The notes: generated from the letters alone by a model not told the origin. Numbered from the stretch's first letter, positions 18,040 to 25,872 are shown. The stretch is DNA of 64,000 bases from Serratia sp. FDAARGOS_506 (GCF_003812745.1 NZ_CP033831.1:682001-746000); one strand, 5' to 3'. A program made the numbers and translations.

Positions 18040-18357
18040 TTACTCCTCCGCGATAAAGGTGATCTGGATTTGGTTGTCGACCACCCGGGTGGGATAGGTT
18101 TGCAGATCGCGGCCGCCCGGCTCGCGCAGGCACTGGCCGGTGCGCACGTCAAACAGCGCTTCGTGCAGCGGGCACTCAACCTTGCCGTCGTCTACAAACC
18201 CCTGGCTGAGCAAGGCATAAGCATGCGGGCAGACGTCTTCCAGCGCGTAGTAGTTACCATCGAGCAGGTACACCCCGATCTCTTTTCCTTCCACTTTACC
18301 GGAGAAAGGAAAATCTTCTTTCACCTGAGACACTTCGCACACATTCTTCCAGCTCAT
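18040..18357 (-). CDS. Rieske-type ferredoxin of the oxygenase system
   Basis: This 105-residue soluble electron carrier has the Rieske 2Fe-2S ligands Cys43, His45, Cys62 and His65 (CPH, 16 residues, then CPLH). It resembles the ferredoxins HcaC and BphA3, which link an NADH-dependent flavoprotein to the terminal oxygenase. A GAGGA ribosome site lies eight bases before the ATG. It is the first gene of the cluster; the promoter and a palindromic operator lie directly upstream. A nitrite reductase small-subunit-like protein is the main alternative, made unlikely by the context. Confidence 0.92.
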   Translation of the reverse strand: MSWKNVCEVSQVKEDFPFSGKVEGKEIGVYLLDGNYYALEDVCPHAYALLSQGFVDDGKVECPLHEALFDVRTGQCLREPGGRDLQTYPTRVVDNQIQITFIAEE

Positions 18358-18379
18358 TGCTTTTGTCCTCTATCTGATT

Positions 18380-18403
18380 GTTTCATATATGAAACTCAGT
18401 TTC
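18380..18403. promoter_or_regulatory. Overlapping palindromes, candidate IclR-type operator
   Basis: GTTTCATATATGAAAC at 18380-18395 is a perfect 16-bp palindrome. Its right half-site GAAAC is reused in a second inverted repeat, GAAAC-TCA-GTTTC (18391-18403). The TTTCAT/ATGAAA halves resemble sites of IclR-family members such as KdgR. The element lies between the predicted promoter and the ferredoxin start, where a bound repressor would block transcription. Assignment to the IclR protein of this operon is inference. Confidence 0.65.
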
Positions 18404-18418
18404 TTATTTAATACAGCC

Positions 18419-18446
18419 ACTATAAGTCTGGCGAAACTTTCGTCAA
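18419..18446 (-). promoter_or_regulatory. Predicted sigma-70 promoter of the catabolic operon
   Basis: On the minus strand TTGACG (18446-18441) and TATAGT (18424-18419) are separated by 16 bases. Transcription would start near 18412, just before the palindromic operator. The spacer contains a further small inverted repeat, CGAAA-C-TTTCG. Confidence 0.65.
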
Positions 18447-18755
18447 GCGAGCGGAACGGCAAATGTTAATGAAAGGTTGTTTAAAAATGACAAATGCGGG
18501 AAAGATCACGAAATCATGCACCGATATGAAAAACCTATATCAGTTGTGCGCTCTCCCACTAATTTATGGCAAAAAATGCGTTGATTCCGACGACGCATTG
18601 CGCGTAAAAGTGTTTTCTCACTGTCTTTCACACCCTATTTGATAACAATAAATTTACATTAATCAGCCTCATCCCCCGCGTTTGCGCGAAATGGCATCCG
18701 CGGGTGAGTTTACTGCTGCCTGAATTCGTCAACCGCTCGCATTGAGGAACGCAAC
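18447..18755. promoter_or_regulatory. Divergent intergenic region with inverted repeats
   Basis: This AT-richer stretch lies between the catabolic operon promoter and the divergent MFS gene. It holds an inverted repeat AATGCGT-N11-ACGCATT (18575-18599) and a weaker GATAT-N9-ATATC (18523-18541). No ORF is convincing. The plus-strand promoter for the MFS gene must lie here, but I cannot place it with confidence. Confidence 0.4.
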
Positions 18756-19997
18756 GTGCAACAACGTCAACGCTGGTTTGGGGTGATCGCCCTGCTGTTT
18801 CTGATCGTTATCGCCTATGCGGATCGGGTCAATATCGCCGTGATGTTGGTCAACCCCGACTTCCTGCAACACTTCCAACTCGGCGGCGACCGCGCCCACC
18901 AGGGCACGCTGATGACGGTATTTTTGCTCGGCTACGGTCTGTCCGCCATGTTGCTGACGCCGTTTCTGGAAACGCTGATGGGTTATCGCCGCGCGCTGAC
19001 GCTGAGCGTGGTGCTATGGGCGCTGCTCACCGCCGCCTCGCCGCTGGCGGGATCGCTGATGCTGCTGTGCGTGGTGCGCGCGCTGCTTGGCGTCAGCGAA
19101 GGGCCGCTGTTCTCGCTGAAGACCATGTACATCAGCGATCATTTCGCCGCCGACGAGCGTGGCAAGCCCAACGCGGTCAGCGCGCTGGGCGTTTCGTTGG
19201 GACTGGTGCTCGGCTTTCCGCTGGTGAGTTTCCTGATGGCGCACTTCGGCTGGGCGATGTCGTTTCACCTGGTGGCGCTGCTCAACCTGCTGCTGGGGCT
19301 GGCGCTGGTGCGGCTGTTCGTTCATCCCCTCGCCCTATCTTCAGCCACGCGCCCCGCCGATCCGCAACCGGTGCTAAGCCGCGTCTGGCACACCTTTGCG
19401 CTGGCCTGGCGCACACCGATGCTCGGCTGGATCCTGCTGATCGAGATCGCCACGCTCAGCTATCTGTGGGGCTCCAGCTCCTGGCTGCCGGCCTATCTGA
19501 CCGATGAAAAGGGGTTTTCCATCAAACAGATGGGCTGGATGGCCGCGCTGCCTTTCATCGTTAGCATCGCCTCCAAATACCTCGGCGGCGTGTTGCTCGA
19601 TCGTATCCGCCCTTATCAAGCGCCGCTGATCTTCGTCTGCGGCGGCGCAGCGACCGCGCTGTGTATCTATGGCGTGATGAACAGCCATCAGCTTGGCTGG
19701 ATCGCCTTCTTCCTGCTGGCGGCCAATGCCTGTTGGGGCGCGCAGGGCGCGGCGATCCCTACCCTACTGCAACATTATGCGCGGCCGGAGGCGGTCGGCA
19801 GCGCCTATGGGCTGATCAACGGCATCGGCAATCTGTTCTCGGCGTTTGTGCCGATGGCGATGGGTATGGTGATGGCCAGCCAGGGTAAGGTGTCTTCAGG
19901 CTTTGCGGTGCTGATCGCCTCGCAGTTGCTGACGCTGCTGGCAGGCGGTGCACTGTTTGGCCGCATGTTGCTGGCGCGGCAGGTGAAGCGGGCATAA
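18756..19997 (+). CDS. MFS transporter divergent from the catabolic operon
   Basis: This 413-residue transporter has about 12 membrane segments. YADRVNIAVML in helix 1 and RALLGVSEGPLFSLK in helix 4 are typical of the anion:cation symporter family. The start is GTG at 18756, supported by a GAGGAA ribosome site seven bases upstream. It is paralogous in character to the MFS protein at 11543-12799, so the locus carries two uptake candidates. It shares the regulatory region with the catabolic operon and is likely controlled with it. The substrate is unknown. Confidence 0.88.
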   Translation: MQQRQRWFGVIALLFLIVIAYADRVNIAVMLVNPDFLQHFQLGGDRAHQGTLMTVFLLGYGLSAMLLTPFLETLMGYRRALTLSVVLWALLTAASPLAGSLMLLCVVRALLGVSEGPLFSLKTMYISDHFAADERGKPNAVSALGVSLGLVLGFPLVSFLMAHFGWAMSFHLVALLNLLLGLALVRLFVHPLALSSATRPADPQPVLSRVWHTFALAWRTPMLGWILLIEIATLSYLWGSSSWLPAYLTDEKGFSIKQMGWMAALPFIVSIASKYLGGVLLDRIRPYQAPLIFVCGGAATALCIYGVMNSHQLGWIAFFLLAANACWGAQGAAIPTLLQHYARPEAVGSAYGLINGIGNLFSAFVPMAMGMVMASQGKVSSGFAVLIASQLLTLLAGGALFGRMLLARQVKRA

Positions 19998-20106
19998 ACC
20001 CGTTTCCCAGTCCTGTGAGGCGGAAACCGAAAGCATTGAGAGGGTGCTCATGGATCTGGACGCCAACAAGCAGCAGACGGGGGACATCCCCCGTCGCCGG
20101 GTTGCC

Positions 20107-20262
20107 TTACCGTTCGGATTCGTAAGCCAAAATGGCCGCAACCTCCGTGTTGCCCGATCGGATCCGCAGCTCACACAGCGTGCTGCGAGTTATCCATGCC
20201 AGTGATATTACTGTGGCACAAATAACCACCAATTTTAACAGGCTCCGTTTGTTCGGCATCAT
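20107..20262 (-). CDS. Hok/Gef family type I toxin (copy A)
   Basis: This 51-residue (or 50, from the second ATG) membrane peptide matches Hok toxins. A hydrophobic N-terminal helix (LLKLVVICATVISLAW) is followed by the family hallmark TLCELRIRSGNTEVAA and a short polar tail ending YESER. Hok peptides depolarise the inner membrane. An AAGGAG site and AAGAAGG spacer precede the ATGATG start, as in plasmid R1 hok. The peptide is identical to copy B. Expression would normally be blocked by an antisense sok RNA from the other strand, which I cannot place exactly. Copy A has a disrupted leader ORF, so it may be translated poorly. Confidence 0.9.
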   Translation of the reverse strand: MMPNKRSLLKLVVICATVISLAWITRSTLCELRIRSGNTEVAAILAYESER

Positions 20263-20296
20263 GCCTTCTTCTCCTTGCCTCGCGGCGGGTAAGAGG

Positions 20297-20425
20297 CTAA
20301 CTTAACGTTGCTGGCGTTAGAGTAGGCCTCGGGTTGATGGATATCGACTCGGGGCTTTTCTCTTTGTACCTTTCACGCAGGCTCCAGATACAAAGATCCA
20401 GAGCACCCGCGCGCAGTATATTCAT
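20297..20425 (-). pseudogene. Leader (mok-like) ORF of hok copy A, frameshifted relative to copy B
   Basis: This 42-codon frame matches the copy B leader for about 36 residues, then diverges because of a one-base indel near 20309. It stops 35 bases before hok. In copy B the frame runs into the hok start. The ATG at 20425 overlaps the predicted -10 element, so the true leader start is uncertain. Confidence 0.4.
20415..20420 (-). promoter_or_regulatory. Predicted -10 element of hok mRNA, copy A
   Basis: TATACT on the minus strand lies seven bases before GGGTGCTC. That octamer would be the mRNA 5' end and is complementary to the 3' tail. The -35 region is weak. The same arrangement occurs in copy B at 26182-26187. 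Confidence 0.5.
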
Positions 20426-20536
20426 CCTCCCCGCAATCCCGGTTCCTTTTCTCTGACTCAGTTTCATTTCTGCGCAGGATTGCGCAAAGGCGTTGCAACA
20501 GGCTGAAAATCGCAGCGCGGATGGCGACAAATGAAA

Positions 20537-20574
20537 TAAAAAAAAGCGGCCCCATACGATGGGAGCCGCTTTTT
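20537..20574. terminator. Rho-independent terminator of speB
   Basis: A GCGGC(TCCC-ATCGTAT-GGGG)CCGC stem is followed on the minus strand by a long T-run. The opposite side also has a T-run, so it can work both ways. It separates speB from hok copy A. Confidence 0.87.
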
Positions 20575-20594
20575 CAGCGAGGCGTGGCCTGGCG

Positions 20595-21515
20595 TTAGGC
20601 GTGTTTCTTCGCCGCCTGCAGGTACAGCATCTCCAGGCCCAGGGTCGCCGCGGCCAGCGCGGTGATCTCGGACTGGTCATAGGCCGGCGCCACTTCCACC
20701 ACGTCCATGCCGACGATGTTCAGCGACTGCATGCCGCGCACCAGTTTCAGCGCACGATCGGAAGTCAGGCCGCCGATCACCGGCGTGCCGGTGCCCGGTG
20801 CGAACGCCGGATCCAGGCAGTCGATGTCGAAGGTCAGGTACACCGGCATGTCGCCGACGATACCTTTGATCTGGGTCAGCAGGTCGTCCACGCTGCGATC
20901 GTTCACCTGCGCGGCGTCCAGCACGGTAAAGCCGTTGTCATGATCGAACTCGGTGCGAATGCCGATCTGCACCGAGTGGTGCGGATCGATCAGGCCTTCG
21001 TTCGGGGCATGGTAGAACATGGTGCCGTGGTCGAACTTGCTGCCATTGGCGTAGGTATCGGTATGGGCGTCAAAGTGCACCAGCGCCAGCTTGCCGAAAT
21101 GCTTGGCGTGCGCGCGCAGCAGCGGCAGGGTCACGAAGTGGTCGCCGCCGAACGAGAGCATACGCTTACCGGCCTTCAGCAGTTTCTCCGCGTGCGCCTG
21201 CAGCTTGTCGCTCATGTCCTGTGCATCGCCGAAGTTGAACACGATGTCGCCGCAGTCAACCACGTTCAGCCGATCGCGCAGATCGAAGCTCCACGGCCAA
21301 CGGTTGCCTTCCCAGGCCAGGTTGGTGGATACCTGACGAATAGCCGCCGGGCCGTGACGGCCACCGGCGCGACCGGATGTCGCCATGTCAAACGGAATGC
21401 CGGTGATGACCCACTCTGCATCGCTGTCGTAAGGCATGAAGTTCAGCGGAAAGCGCAGGAAACCAAAGGCGTTGGACACTAATGAATTATCGGACTGATG
21501 GCCTAAGGTGCTCAT
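20595..21515 (-). CDS. speB: Agmatinase
   Basis: This 306-residue manganese enzyme of the ureohydrolase family hydrolyses agmatine to putrescine and urea. Metal ligand motifs are seen in SFGGDHFV near 121, HFDAHTDTY near 146-154 and TFDIDCLDP near 226. Length and sequence match E. coli SpeB. It lies downstream of speA in the same direction; together they make putrescine from arginine. A strong terminator (21568-21612) lies between them, so speB probably has its own promoter or relies on readthrough. Confidence 0.96.
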   Translation of the reverse strand: MSTLGHQSDNSLVSNAFGFLRFPLNFMPYDSDAEWVITGIPFDMATSGRAGGRHGPAAIRQVSTNLAWEGNRWPWSFDLRDRLNVVDCGDIVFNFGDAQDMSDKLQAHAEKLLKAGKRMLSFGGDHFVTLPLLRAHAKHFGKLALVHFDAHTDTYANGSKFDHGTMFYHAPNEGLIDPHHSVQIGIRTEFDHDNGFTVLDAAQVNDRSVDDLLTQIKGIVGDMPVYLTFDIDCLDPAFAPGTGTPVIGGLTSDRALKLVRGMQSLNIVGMDVVEVAPAYDQSEITALAAATLGLEMLYLQAAKKHA

Positions 21516-21567
21516 AGTAAACCCTCGTAGTTCAACAAGTTGCCGGGCGCAGACGCCGGGCCGTTAC

Positions 21568-21612
21568 AAAAAAAAATCCCTCCCGCGTCGTTAGCCCGAC
21601 GAGAAAGGGATT
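21568..21612 (-). terminator. Terminator between speA and speB
   Basis: On the minus strand an AATCCCT...AGGGATT stem, with an inner CGTCG/CGACG stem, is followed by nine T residues. It lies about 50 bases before the speB start and should stop most speA transcripts. It could act as an attenuator. Confidence 0.8.
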
Positions 21613-21675
21613 TATTCGATGTGTGTTTCGGTGCTACCGATACGGCAGATTATGGCTGCATTTTATCCATGCTTC

Positions 21676-21699
21676 AAGGGGGCCGACATCGCCCCCTTA
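21676..21699 (-). other. Hairpin at the 3' end of speA
   Basis: A perfect GGGGGC-GATGTC-GCCCCC type stem begins ten bases after the speA stop but lacks a following T-run. It is probably an mRNA-stabilising 3' structure; the true terminator is the next hairpin. Confidence 0.6.
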
Positions 21700-21709
21700 A
21701 AGATGGCAG

Positions 21710-23686
21710 TTACTCGTCTTCCAGATACGTGTAGCCGTAAAGGCCGGCTTCAAACTCTTCCAGGAACTGCGCCTGCAGCTCGCTGTCCAGGTCGGTTTCT
21801 TTGACCTGATCGCGGAACTTGGCCAACAGCGCACTCGGATCGAGCTGCACGTACTCCAGCATATCCGCCACAGTGTCGCCCTCGTCGGACAGTTCGGTCT
21901 CGACGCTGCCGTCCGGGAACACGTACACGTCAACCGAGGCGGTATCGCCGAACAGATTGTGCATGTTGCCGAGGATCTCCTGGTACGCACCGACCATGAA
22001 GAAGCCCAGCGCAGGCGGGTTCTCCGGATCGTACGGCGGCATCGGCATGGTGGTCGCCACGCCGTCGCCGTCGACATAGTGGTCGATGGTGCCGTCGGAG
22101 TCGCAGGTGATGTCGAGCAGCACCGCGCGGCCTTCCGGCGGCTTATCCAGCCCTTCCAGCGGCAGCACCGGGAACAGCTGATCGATACCCCAGGCATCCG
22201 GCATCGACTGGAACAACGAGAAGTTGACGTAGAACTTGTCCGCCATCCGCTCTTGCAGTTCGTCGATGATTGGACGGTGCGCGCGGTTGCTCGGATCGAG
22301 CTGCTGCTGGATCTTGTTGCAGATGTTCAGATACAGCTGCTCGGCCCAGGCGCGCTTGGTCAGATCCAACATGCCGTGCGCGTATTGGGTATGCACGTCG
22401 TGCAGATCCATCTGGCTGTCGTGCAGCCATTCGCGCAGCGAGCGGCGATTCTCCGGCTCGTTCATTTCCAGCCAGGTTTCCCACATGCTTTCCAGTGCGC
22501 GCGGCGCGTCGGCTTCCGGCGGCAGCGGTTCGCTGAACTCGTTGCGCTCTACGCCGATCACATTGGAGACCAGCACCGTGTGGTGCGCGGTCACGGCGCG
22601 GCCGGACTCGGTGATCACCGTCGGGTGCGGCAGGCCGTGTTCGTTACAGGCGTCGCCGATGCCCCAAATCACATTGTTGGCGTATTCGTTCAGGCCGTAG
22701 TTCACCGAGCAGTCGGACTGCGAGCGGGTGCCCTCGTAGTCGACGCCCAAGCCGCCGCCCACGTCGAAGCACTGAATGTTGACGCCCAGCTTGTGCAGCT
22801 CAACGTAGAAGCGCGCCGATTCGCGCACGCCGGTGGCGATGTCGCGAATGTTGGCCAGCTGCGAACCCAGGTGGAAGTGCAGCAATTGCAGGCTGTCGAG
22901 ACGGCCCGCTTCGCGCAGGGTTTCCACCAGCTTCAGCACCTGCACCGCCGCCAGGCCGAACTTGGATTTTTCGCCGCCGCTCGACTGCCATTTGCCGGAG
23001 CCCTGCGAAGCCAGACGCGCACGCACGCCAAGGCGCGGCACCACGTTCAGCCGCTCGGCTTCTTCCAGCACCAGATTGATCTCGGACATCTTCTCGATCA
23101 CCAGGTACACCTTGTGCCCCAGTTTTTCCCCGATCAGCGCCAGGCGAATGTATTCGCGATCTTTATAGCCGTTACAGACGATCACCGAGCGGGTCATGCC
23201 GGCATGCGCCAGCACCGCCATCAGCTCGGCCTTGGAGCCGGCTTCCAGCCCCAGCGGTTCGCCGGAGTTCACCAGCGACTCAATCACGCGGCGATGTTGA
23301 TTCACCTTGATCGGATACACCAGGAAATAGCCGCCTTGGTAACCGAAGGACTCACGCGCGCGTTTGAACGCGGCGTTGATCGAACGCAAGCGATGCTGGA
23401 GGATCTGCGGGAAGCAGAACAGCGCAGGCAAACGCTGGCCATCTTGCTGGCGCGTTTTCACCAGTTCTGCCAGATCGACGCGCGCCTGCGGGACATCCGG
23501 GTCCGGGCACACGCTGATATGGCCCAGCTCGTTGACGTCATAGTAATTGTTGCCCCAGTAGGCGACGTTATAAGTGCGCAGCATCTTGCTGGCATTACGA
23601 TCATTCATGGCAACCTCCTGCATGGAGCGCAAAGATAAAGACTCGCCCGCAACCGGCGGGCGGTGAATCAACAGATCATCAGACAT
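21710..23686 (-). CDS. speA: Biosynthetic arginine decarboxylase
   Basis: This 658-residue PLP enzyme converts arginine to agmatine, the first step of the putrescine route completed by SpeB. The fold type III alanine-racemase-like barrel carries the PLP lysine in [12 protein letters not shown] near residue 127. A C-terminal domain follows, with the active-site Cys in DITCDSDG. Length equals E. coli SpeA from the ATG at 23686 ([10 protein letters not shown]); the longer frame from 23707 is not supported. The start lies inside the last codons of a short yqgB-like ORF, suggesting coupling. A hairpin and then a terminator follow. Confidence 0.96.
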   Translation of the reverse strand: MSDDLLIHRPPVAGESLSLRSMQEVAMNDRNASKMLRTYNVAYWGNNYYDVNELGHISVCPDPDVPQARVDLAELVKTRQQDGQRLPALFCFPQILQHRLRSINAAFKRARESFGYQGGYFLVYPIKVNQHRRVIESLVNSGEPLGLEAGSKAELMAVLAHAGMTRSVIVCNGYKDREYIRLALIGEKLGHKVYLVIEKMSEINLVLEEAERLNVVPRLGVRARLASQGSGKWQSSGGEKSKFGLAAVQVLKLVETLREAGRLDSLQLLHFHLGSQLANIRDIATGVRESARFYVELHKLGVNIQCFDVGGGLGVDYEGTRSQSDCSVNYGLNEYANNVIWGIGDACNEHGLPHPTVITESGRAVTAHHTVLVSNVIGVERNEFSEPLPPEADAPRALESMWETWLEMNEPENRRSLREWLHDSQMDLHDVHTQYAHGMLDLTKRAWAEQLYLNICNKIQQQLDPSNRAHRPIIDELQERMADKFYVNFSLFQSMPDAWGIDQLFPVLPLEGLDKPPEGRAVLLDITCDSDGTIDHYVDGDGVATTMPMPPYDPENPPALGFFMVGAYQEILGNMHNLFGDTASVDVYVFPDGSVETELSDEGDTVADMLEYVQLDPSALLAKFRDQVKETDLDSELQAQFLEEFEAGLYGYTYLEDE

Positions 23687-23822
23687 GGTTCGCCTCACAT
23701 TCCGCACTGACGAAACCGTCAGCCACTATCGCAGCTACAACCCGCGAGAACAACCCAACAAGCCGCGCTGGCGGCAGCGAAGAGAACTGCCGTTCGCGGT
23801 CAGCGATCGGTTTATCACTCAT
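23679..23822 (-). CDS. yqgB: Short YqgB-like protein overlapping the speA start
   Basis: This 47-residue ORF begins [12 protein letters not shown] and contains VAAIVADGF. It shares the M..KP.A..ERQ and AAIV patterns that I recall for E. coli YqgB (43 aa), which lies at the same place just upstream of speA. Its TGA overlaps the first codons of speA (ATGTCTGA), so ribosomes ending here could start on speA. No strong Shine-Dalgarno is seen before its ATG. Function is unknown to me. A comparison across Serratia species would show whether the codons are under selection. Confidence 0.7.
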   Translation of the reverse strand: MSDKPIADRERQFSSLPPARLVGLFSRVVAAIVADGFVSAECEANHV

Positions 23823-24415
23823 ATAATTGTAAGACACCCTGTTCAAACCTCGTGAATCGGGCCAAGAAACATCCCACAGGAAGGCTGCAGGCTACCCTTG
23901 TTCAGTTCTTCAGACGACCGTTAGCCGGCCCGAGAATCCTGAGTAGCGGCCAAGTGTTTATCGCACCTGGTAAGTGACAAAGAGACAAGACGGGAAATAG
24001 CAGAAGAATGTGCGCCAGAACGGCACTGCTGTTGGGAACCAACAACCGGTAGACAACGGATCATTAATCCAACCACCTCCACGCGCGCCGTTCGGAGTGA
24101 ACGACCCAGCCTCTAAAATAGTGTAAGAACGTGACCGTTCGATGAAGCGGCGGCGCTCACGGCGAACGCCTGCGACGGATAATAACGCAACATCGGCGAA
24201 TGCAAAGCGGAAGTTTATCGCACCTTCCCACCGCCAATCGCCGTACTGTGCAGCAAATGAACCGCGCGCGCAGTTTATACCGGTAAGCAGGTGAAAAAGC
24301 AAAATGAAAATTCGCCGAAAACTGTTTCAAGCGATGAAAATGGCGCCAATCCGTTTGCGCAAAAGAGCGAAAGCGCAAAAAATTACTGGCAATCTGGCTA
24401 AACCCTGACCTAAAA
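23823..24415. other. Long speA-metK intergenic region
   Basis: Nearly 600 bases lie between the yqgB-like ORF and the metK promoter. It must contain the minus-strand promoter of yqgB-speA. One minus-strand frame (23958-24302) is open and is listed separately. E. coli carries small ORFs (yqgC, yqgD) in the matching interval. I see no tRNA, repeat or strong terminator. Confidence 0.4.
23958..24302 (-). CDS. Hypothetical ORF in the speA-metK interval
   Basis: This 114-residue frame is the only long one in the interval that is not a shadow of a known gene. It has an Arg-rich middle (VRRERRRFIERSRSY), then a Gly/Trp/Phe-rich and weakly hydrophobic C-terminal part. I recognise no family. The composition is unusual for a cytosolic protein and no clear ribosome site precedes it, so chance is possible. 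The position matches that of small uncharacterised ORFs in E. coli. Confidence 0.25.
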   Translation of the reverse strand: MLFHLLTGINCARGSFAAQYGDWRWEGAINFRFAFADVALLSVAGVRRERRRFIERSRSYTILEAGSFTPNGARGGGWINDPLSTGCWFPTAVPFWRTFFCYFPSCLFVTYQVR

Positions 24416-24445
24416 TAGACGTCCAGATGTTAATCCATCTATACT
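24416..24445 (+). promoter_or_regulatory. metK promoter with tandem met boxes (MetJ operator)
   Basis: Three adjoining 8-mers, AGACGTCC, AGATGTTA and ATCCATCT (24417-24440), resemble the MetJ box AGACGTCT; the first matches 7 of 8. They fill the space between TAGACG (24416-24421) and TATACT (24440-24445), an 18-base spacer. Bound MetJ with S-adenosylmethionine would block the polymerase, giving end-product repression. Confidence 0.8.
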
Positions 24446-24593
24446 GGTTAACTGATAAACTGCTTAACGGCTTTGCCTGAGGGGCGTTGCAGGATGCATC
24501 TCGCGCCATCAGCGGAAGACCCTTCGCTTTGATGCCGGATCTCCAGCGCTGTGCAGTAATTTCTAACCCGTCTTATGCAAGGTAAAGAACACA

Positions 24594-25748
24594 ATGGCTA
24601 AACACCTCTTCACGTCCGAATCCGTCTCCGAAGGACATCCTGATAAAATCGCCGATCAGATCTCCGATGCCGTCCTCGACGCCATCCTGGAACAGGATCC
24701 GAAAGCGCGCGTCGCCTGCGAAACCTACGTGAAAACCGGCATGGTGCTGGTCGGCGGTGAAATCACCACCAGCGCCTGGGTCGATATCGAAGAGATCACC
24801 CGCAAAACCGTACGCGAAATCGGCTACGTTCATTCGGACATGGGCTTTGACGCCAACTCCTGCGCAGTATTGAGCGCCATCGGCAAACAATCCCCGGATA
24901 TCAATCAGGGCGTTGACCGTACCGATCCTCTCGAGCAGGGCGCCGGCGATCAGGGCTTGATGTTTGGCTACGCCACCAACGAAACCGACGTGCTGATGCC
25001 GGCTCCGGTGACCTACGCGCACCGTCTGGTGCAGCGCCAGTCCGAAGTGCGCAAAAACGGCACCCTGCCGTGGCTGCGTCCGGATGCGAAGAGCCAGGTG
25101 ACCTTCCAGTACGACGATGGCAAAATCGTCGGCATCGACGCCGTGGTGCTGTCCACCCAGCATTCCGAAGACATCGCGCTGAAAGATCTGCAAGAAGCGG
25201 TGATGGAAGAAATCATCAAACCGGTCCTGCCGGCGGAATGGCTGACGGCGGGCACCAAATACCACATCAACCCGACCGGCCGTTTCGTTATCGGCGGCCC
25301 GATGGGCGACTGCGGCCTGACCGGCCGTAAGATCATCGTCGACACCTACGGCGGCATGGCGCGCCACGGCGGCGGCGCCTTCTCCGGTAAGGATCCGTCC
25401 AAGGTTGACCGTTCCGCGGCTTACGCGGCGCGCTACGTGGCGAAAAACATCGTCGCCGCCGGCCTGGCCGATCGCTGCGAGATCCAGGTGTCTTACGCTA
25501 TCGGCGTAGCGGAACCGACCTCCATCATGGTGGAAACCTTCGGTACCGAGAAAGTGCCAACCGAACAGCTGACGCTGCTGGTGCGCGAATTCTTCGATCT
25601 GCGCCCATACGGCCTGATCCAGATGATGGATCTGCTGCAGCCGATCTACCGCGAAACCGCCGCCTACGGCCACTTCGGCCGCGAGCACTTCCCATGGGAA
25701 GCGACCGATAAAGCCGCGCTGCTGCGCGATGCCGCCGGCCTGAAATAA
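24594..25748 (+). CDS. metK: S-adenosylmethionine synthetase
   Basis: This 384-residue enzyme joins ATP and methionine to give S-adenosylmethionine, the methyl donor and, after SpeD, the aminopropyl donor for spermidine. Motifs seen include EGHPDKIAD near residue 14, the signature [11 protein letters not shown] near 116 and the P-loop-like [16 protein letters not shown] near 258. Length equals the E. coli protein. An AAGGTAAAG ribosome site precedes the ATG. The gene ends at a strong bidirectional terminator. It is essential in E. coli, which matters because two direct repeats flank it here. Confidence 0.97.
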   Translation: MAKHLFTSESVSEGHPDKIADQISDAVLDAILEQDPKARVACETYVKTGMVLVGGEITTSAWVDIEEITRKTVREIGYVHSDMGFDANSCAVLSAIGKQSPDINQGVDRTDPLEQGAGDQGLMFGYATNETDVLMPAPVTYAHRLVQRQSEVRKNGTLPWLRPDAKSQVTFQYDDGKIVGIDAVVLSTQHSEDIALKDLQEAVMEEIIKPVLPAEWLTAGTKYHINPTGRFVIGGPMGDCGLTGRKIIVDTYGGMARHGGGAFSGKDPSKVDRSAAYAARYVAKNIVAAGLADRCEIQVSYAIGVAEPTSIMVETFGTEKVPTEQLTLLVREFFDLRPYGLIQMMDLLQPIYRETAAYGHFGREHFPWEATDKAALLRDAAGLK

Positions 25749-25765
25749 GCCCCGACATCAACATG

Positions 25766-25798
25766 AAAAACGGCGAGCCAAGGCTCGCCGTTTTTTTT
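25766..25798. terminator. Bidirectional terminator, metK/hok copy B
   Basis: A perfect CGGCGAGCC-AA-GGCTCGCCG stem has an A-run before it and eight T residues after it. It ends metK (+) and could also end the hok copy B mRNA (-). Confidence 0.92.
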
Positions 25799-25872
25799 GA
25801 ACGGATGGGTGCTCATGGATCAACGCATCGACTGCCGGCCGGCGGAGGCAAAGCCCCCGCCGCCGGGTTGCC

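Larger units (their letters stand above)
20042..20432 (-). repeat. Direct repeat copy A: hok/sok-type toxin locus
   Basis: About 390 bases are nearly identical to 25807-26199, in the same orientation 5.77 kb away. The block spans the hok promoter region, leader, toxin gene and 3' tail. The copies agree closely except for the 3' hairpin just after the hok stop and a short indel in the leader. The mRNA 5' element (20395-20408) and 3' element (20042-20056) are complementary. No transposase or target-site duplication is visible. Confidence 0.85.

Noticed and set aside
19896-20174. 92-codon minus-strand frame overlapping hok copy A
   Set aside because: It is in a different frame from the Hok peptide and contains no Hok motif; the equivalent frame in copy B has a different end, so it is not conserved.
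21959-23638. 559-codon plus-strand frame
   Set aside because: It is antisense to speA and only open because of GC-skewed codons.
24573-25688. 371-codon minus-strand frame
   Set aside because: It is an exact shadow of metK, rich in His, Asp and Gln, with no recognisable domain.
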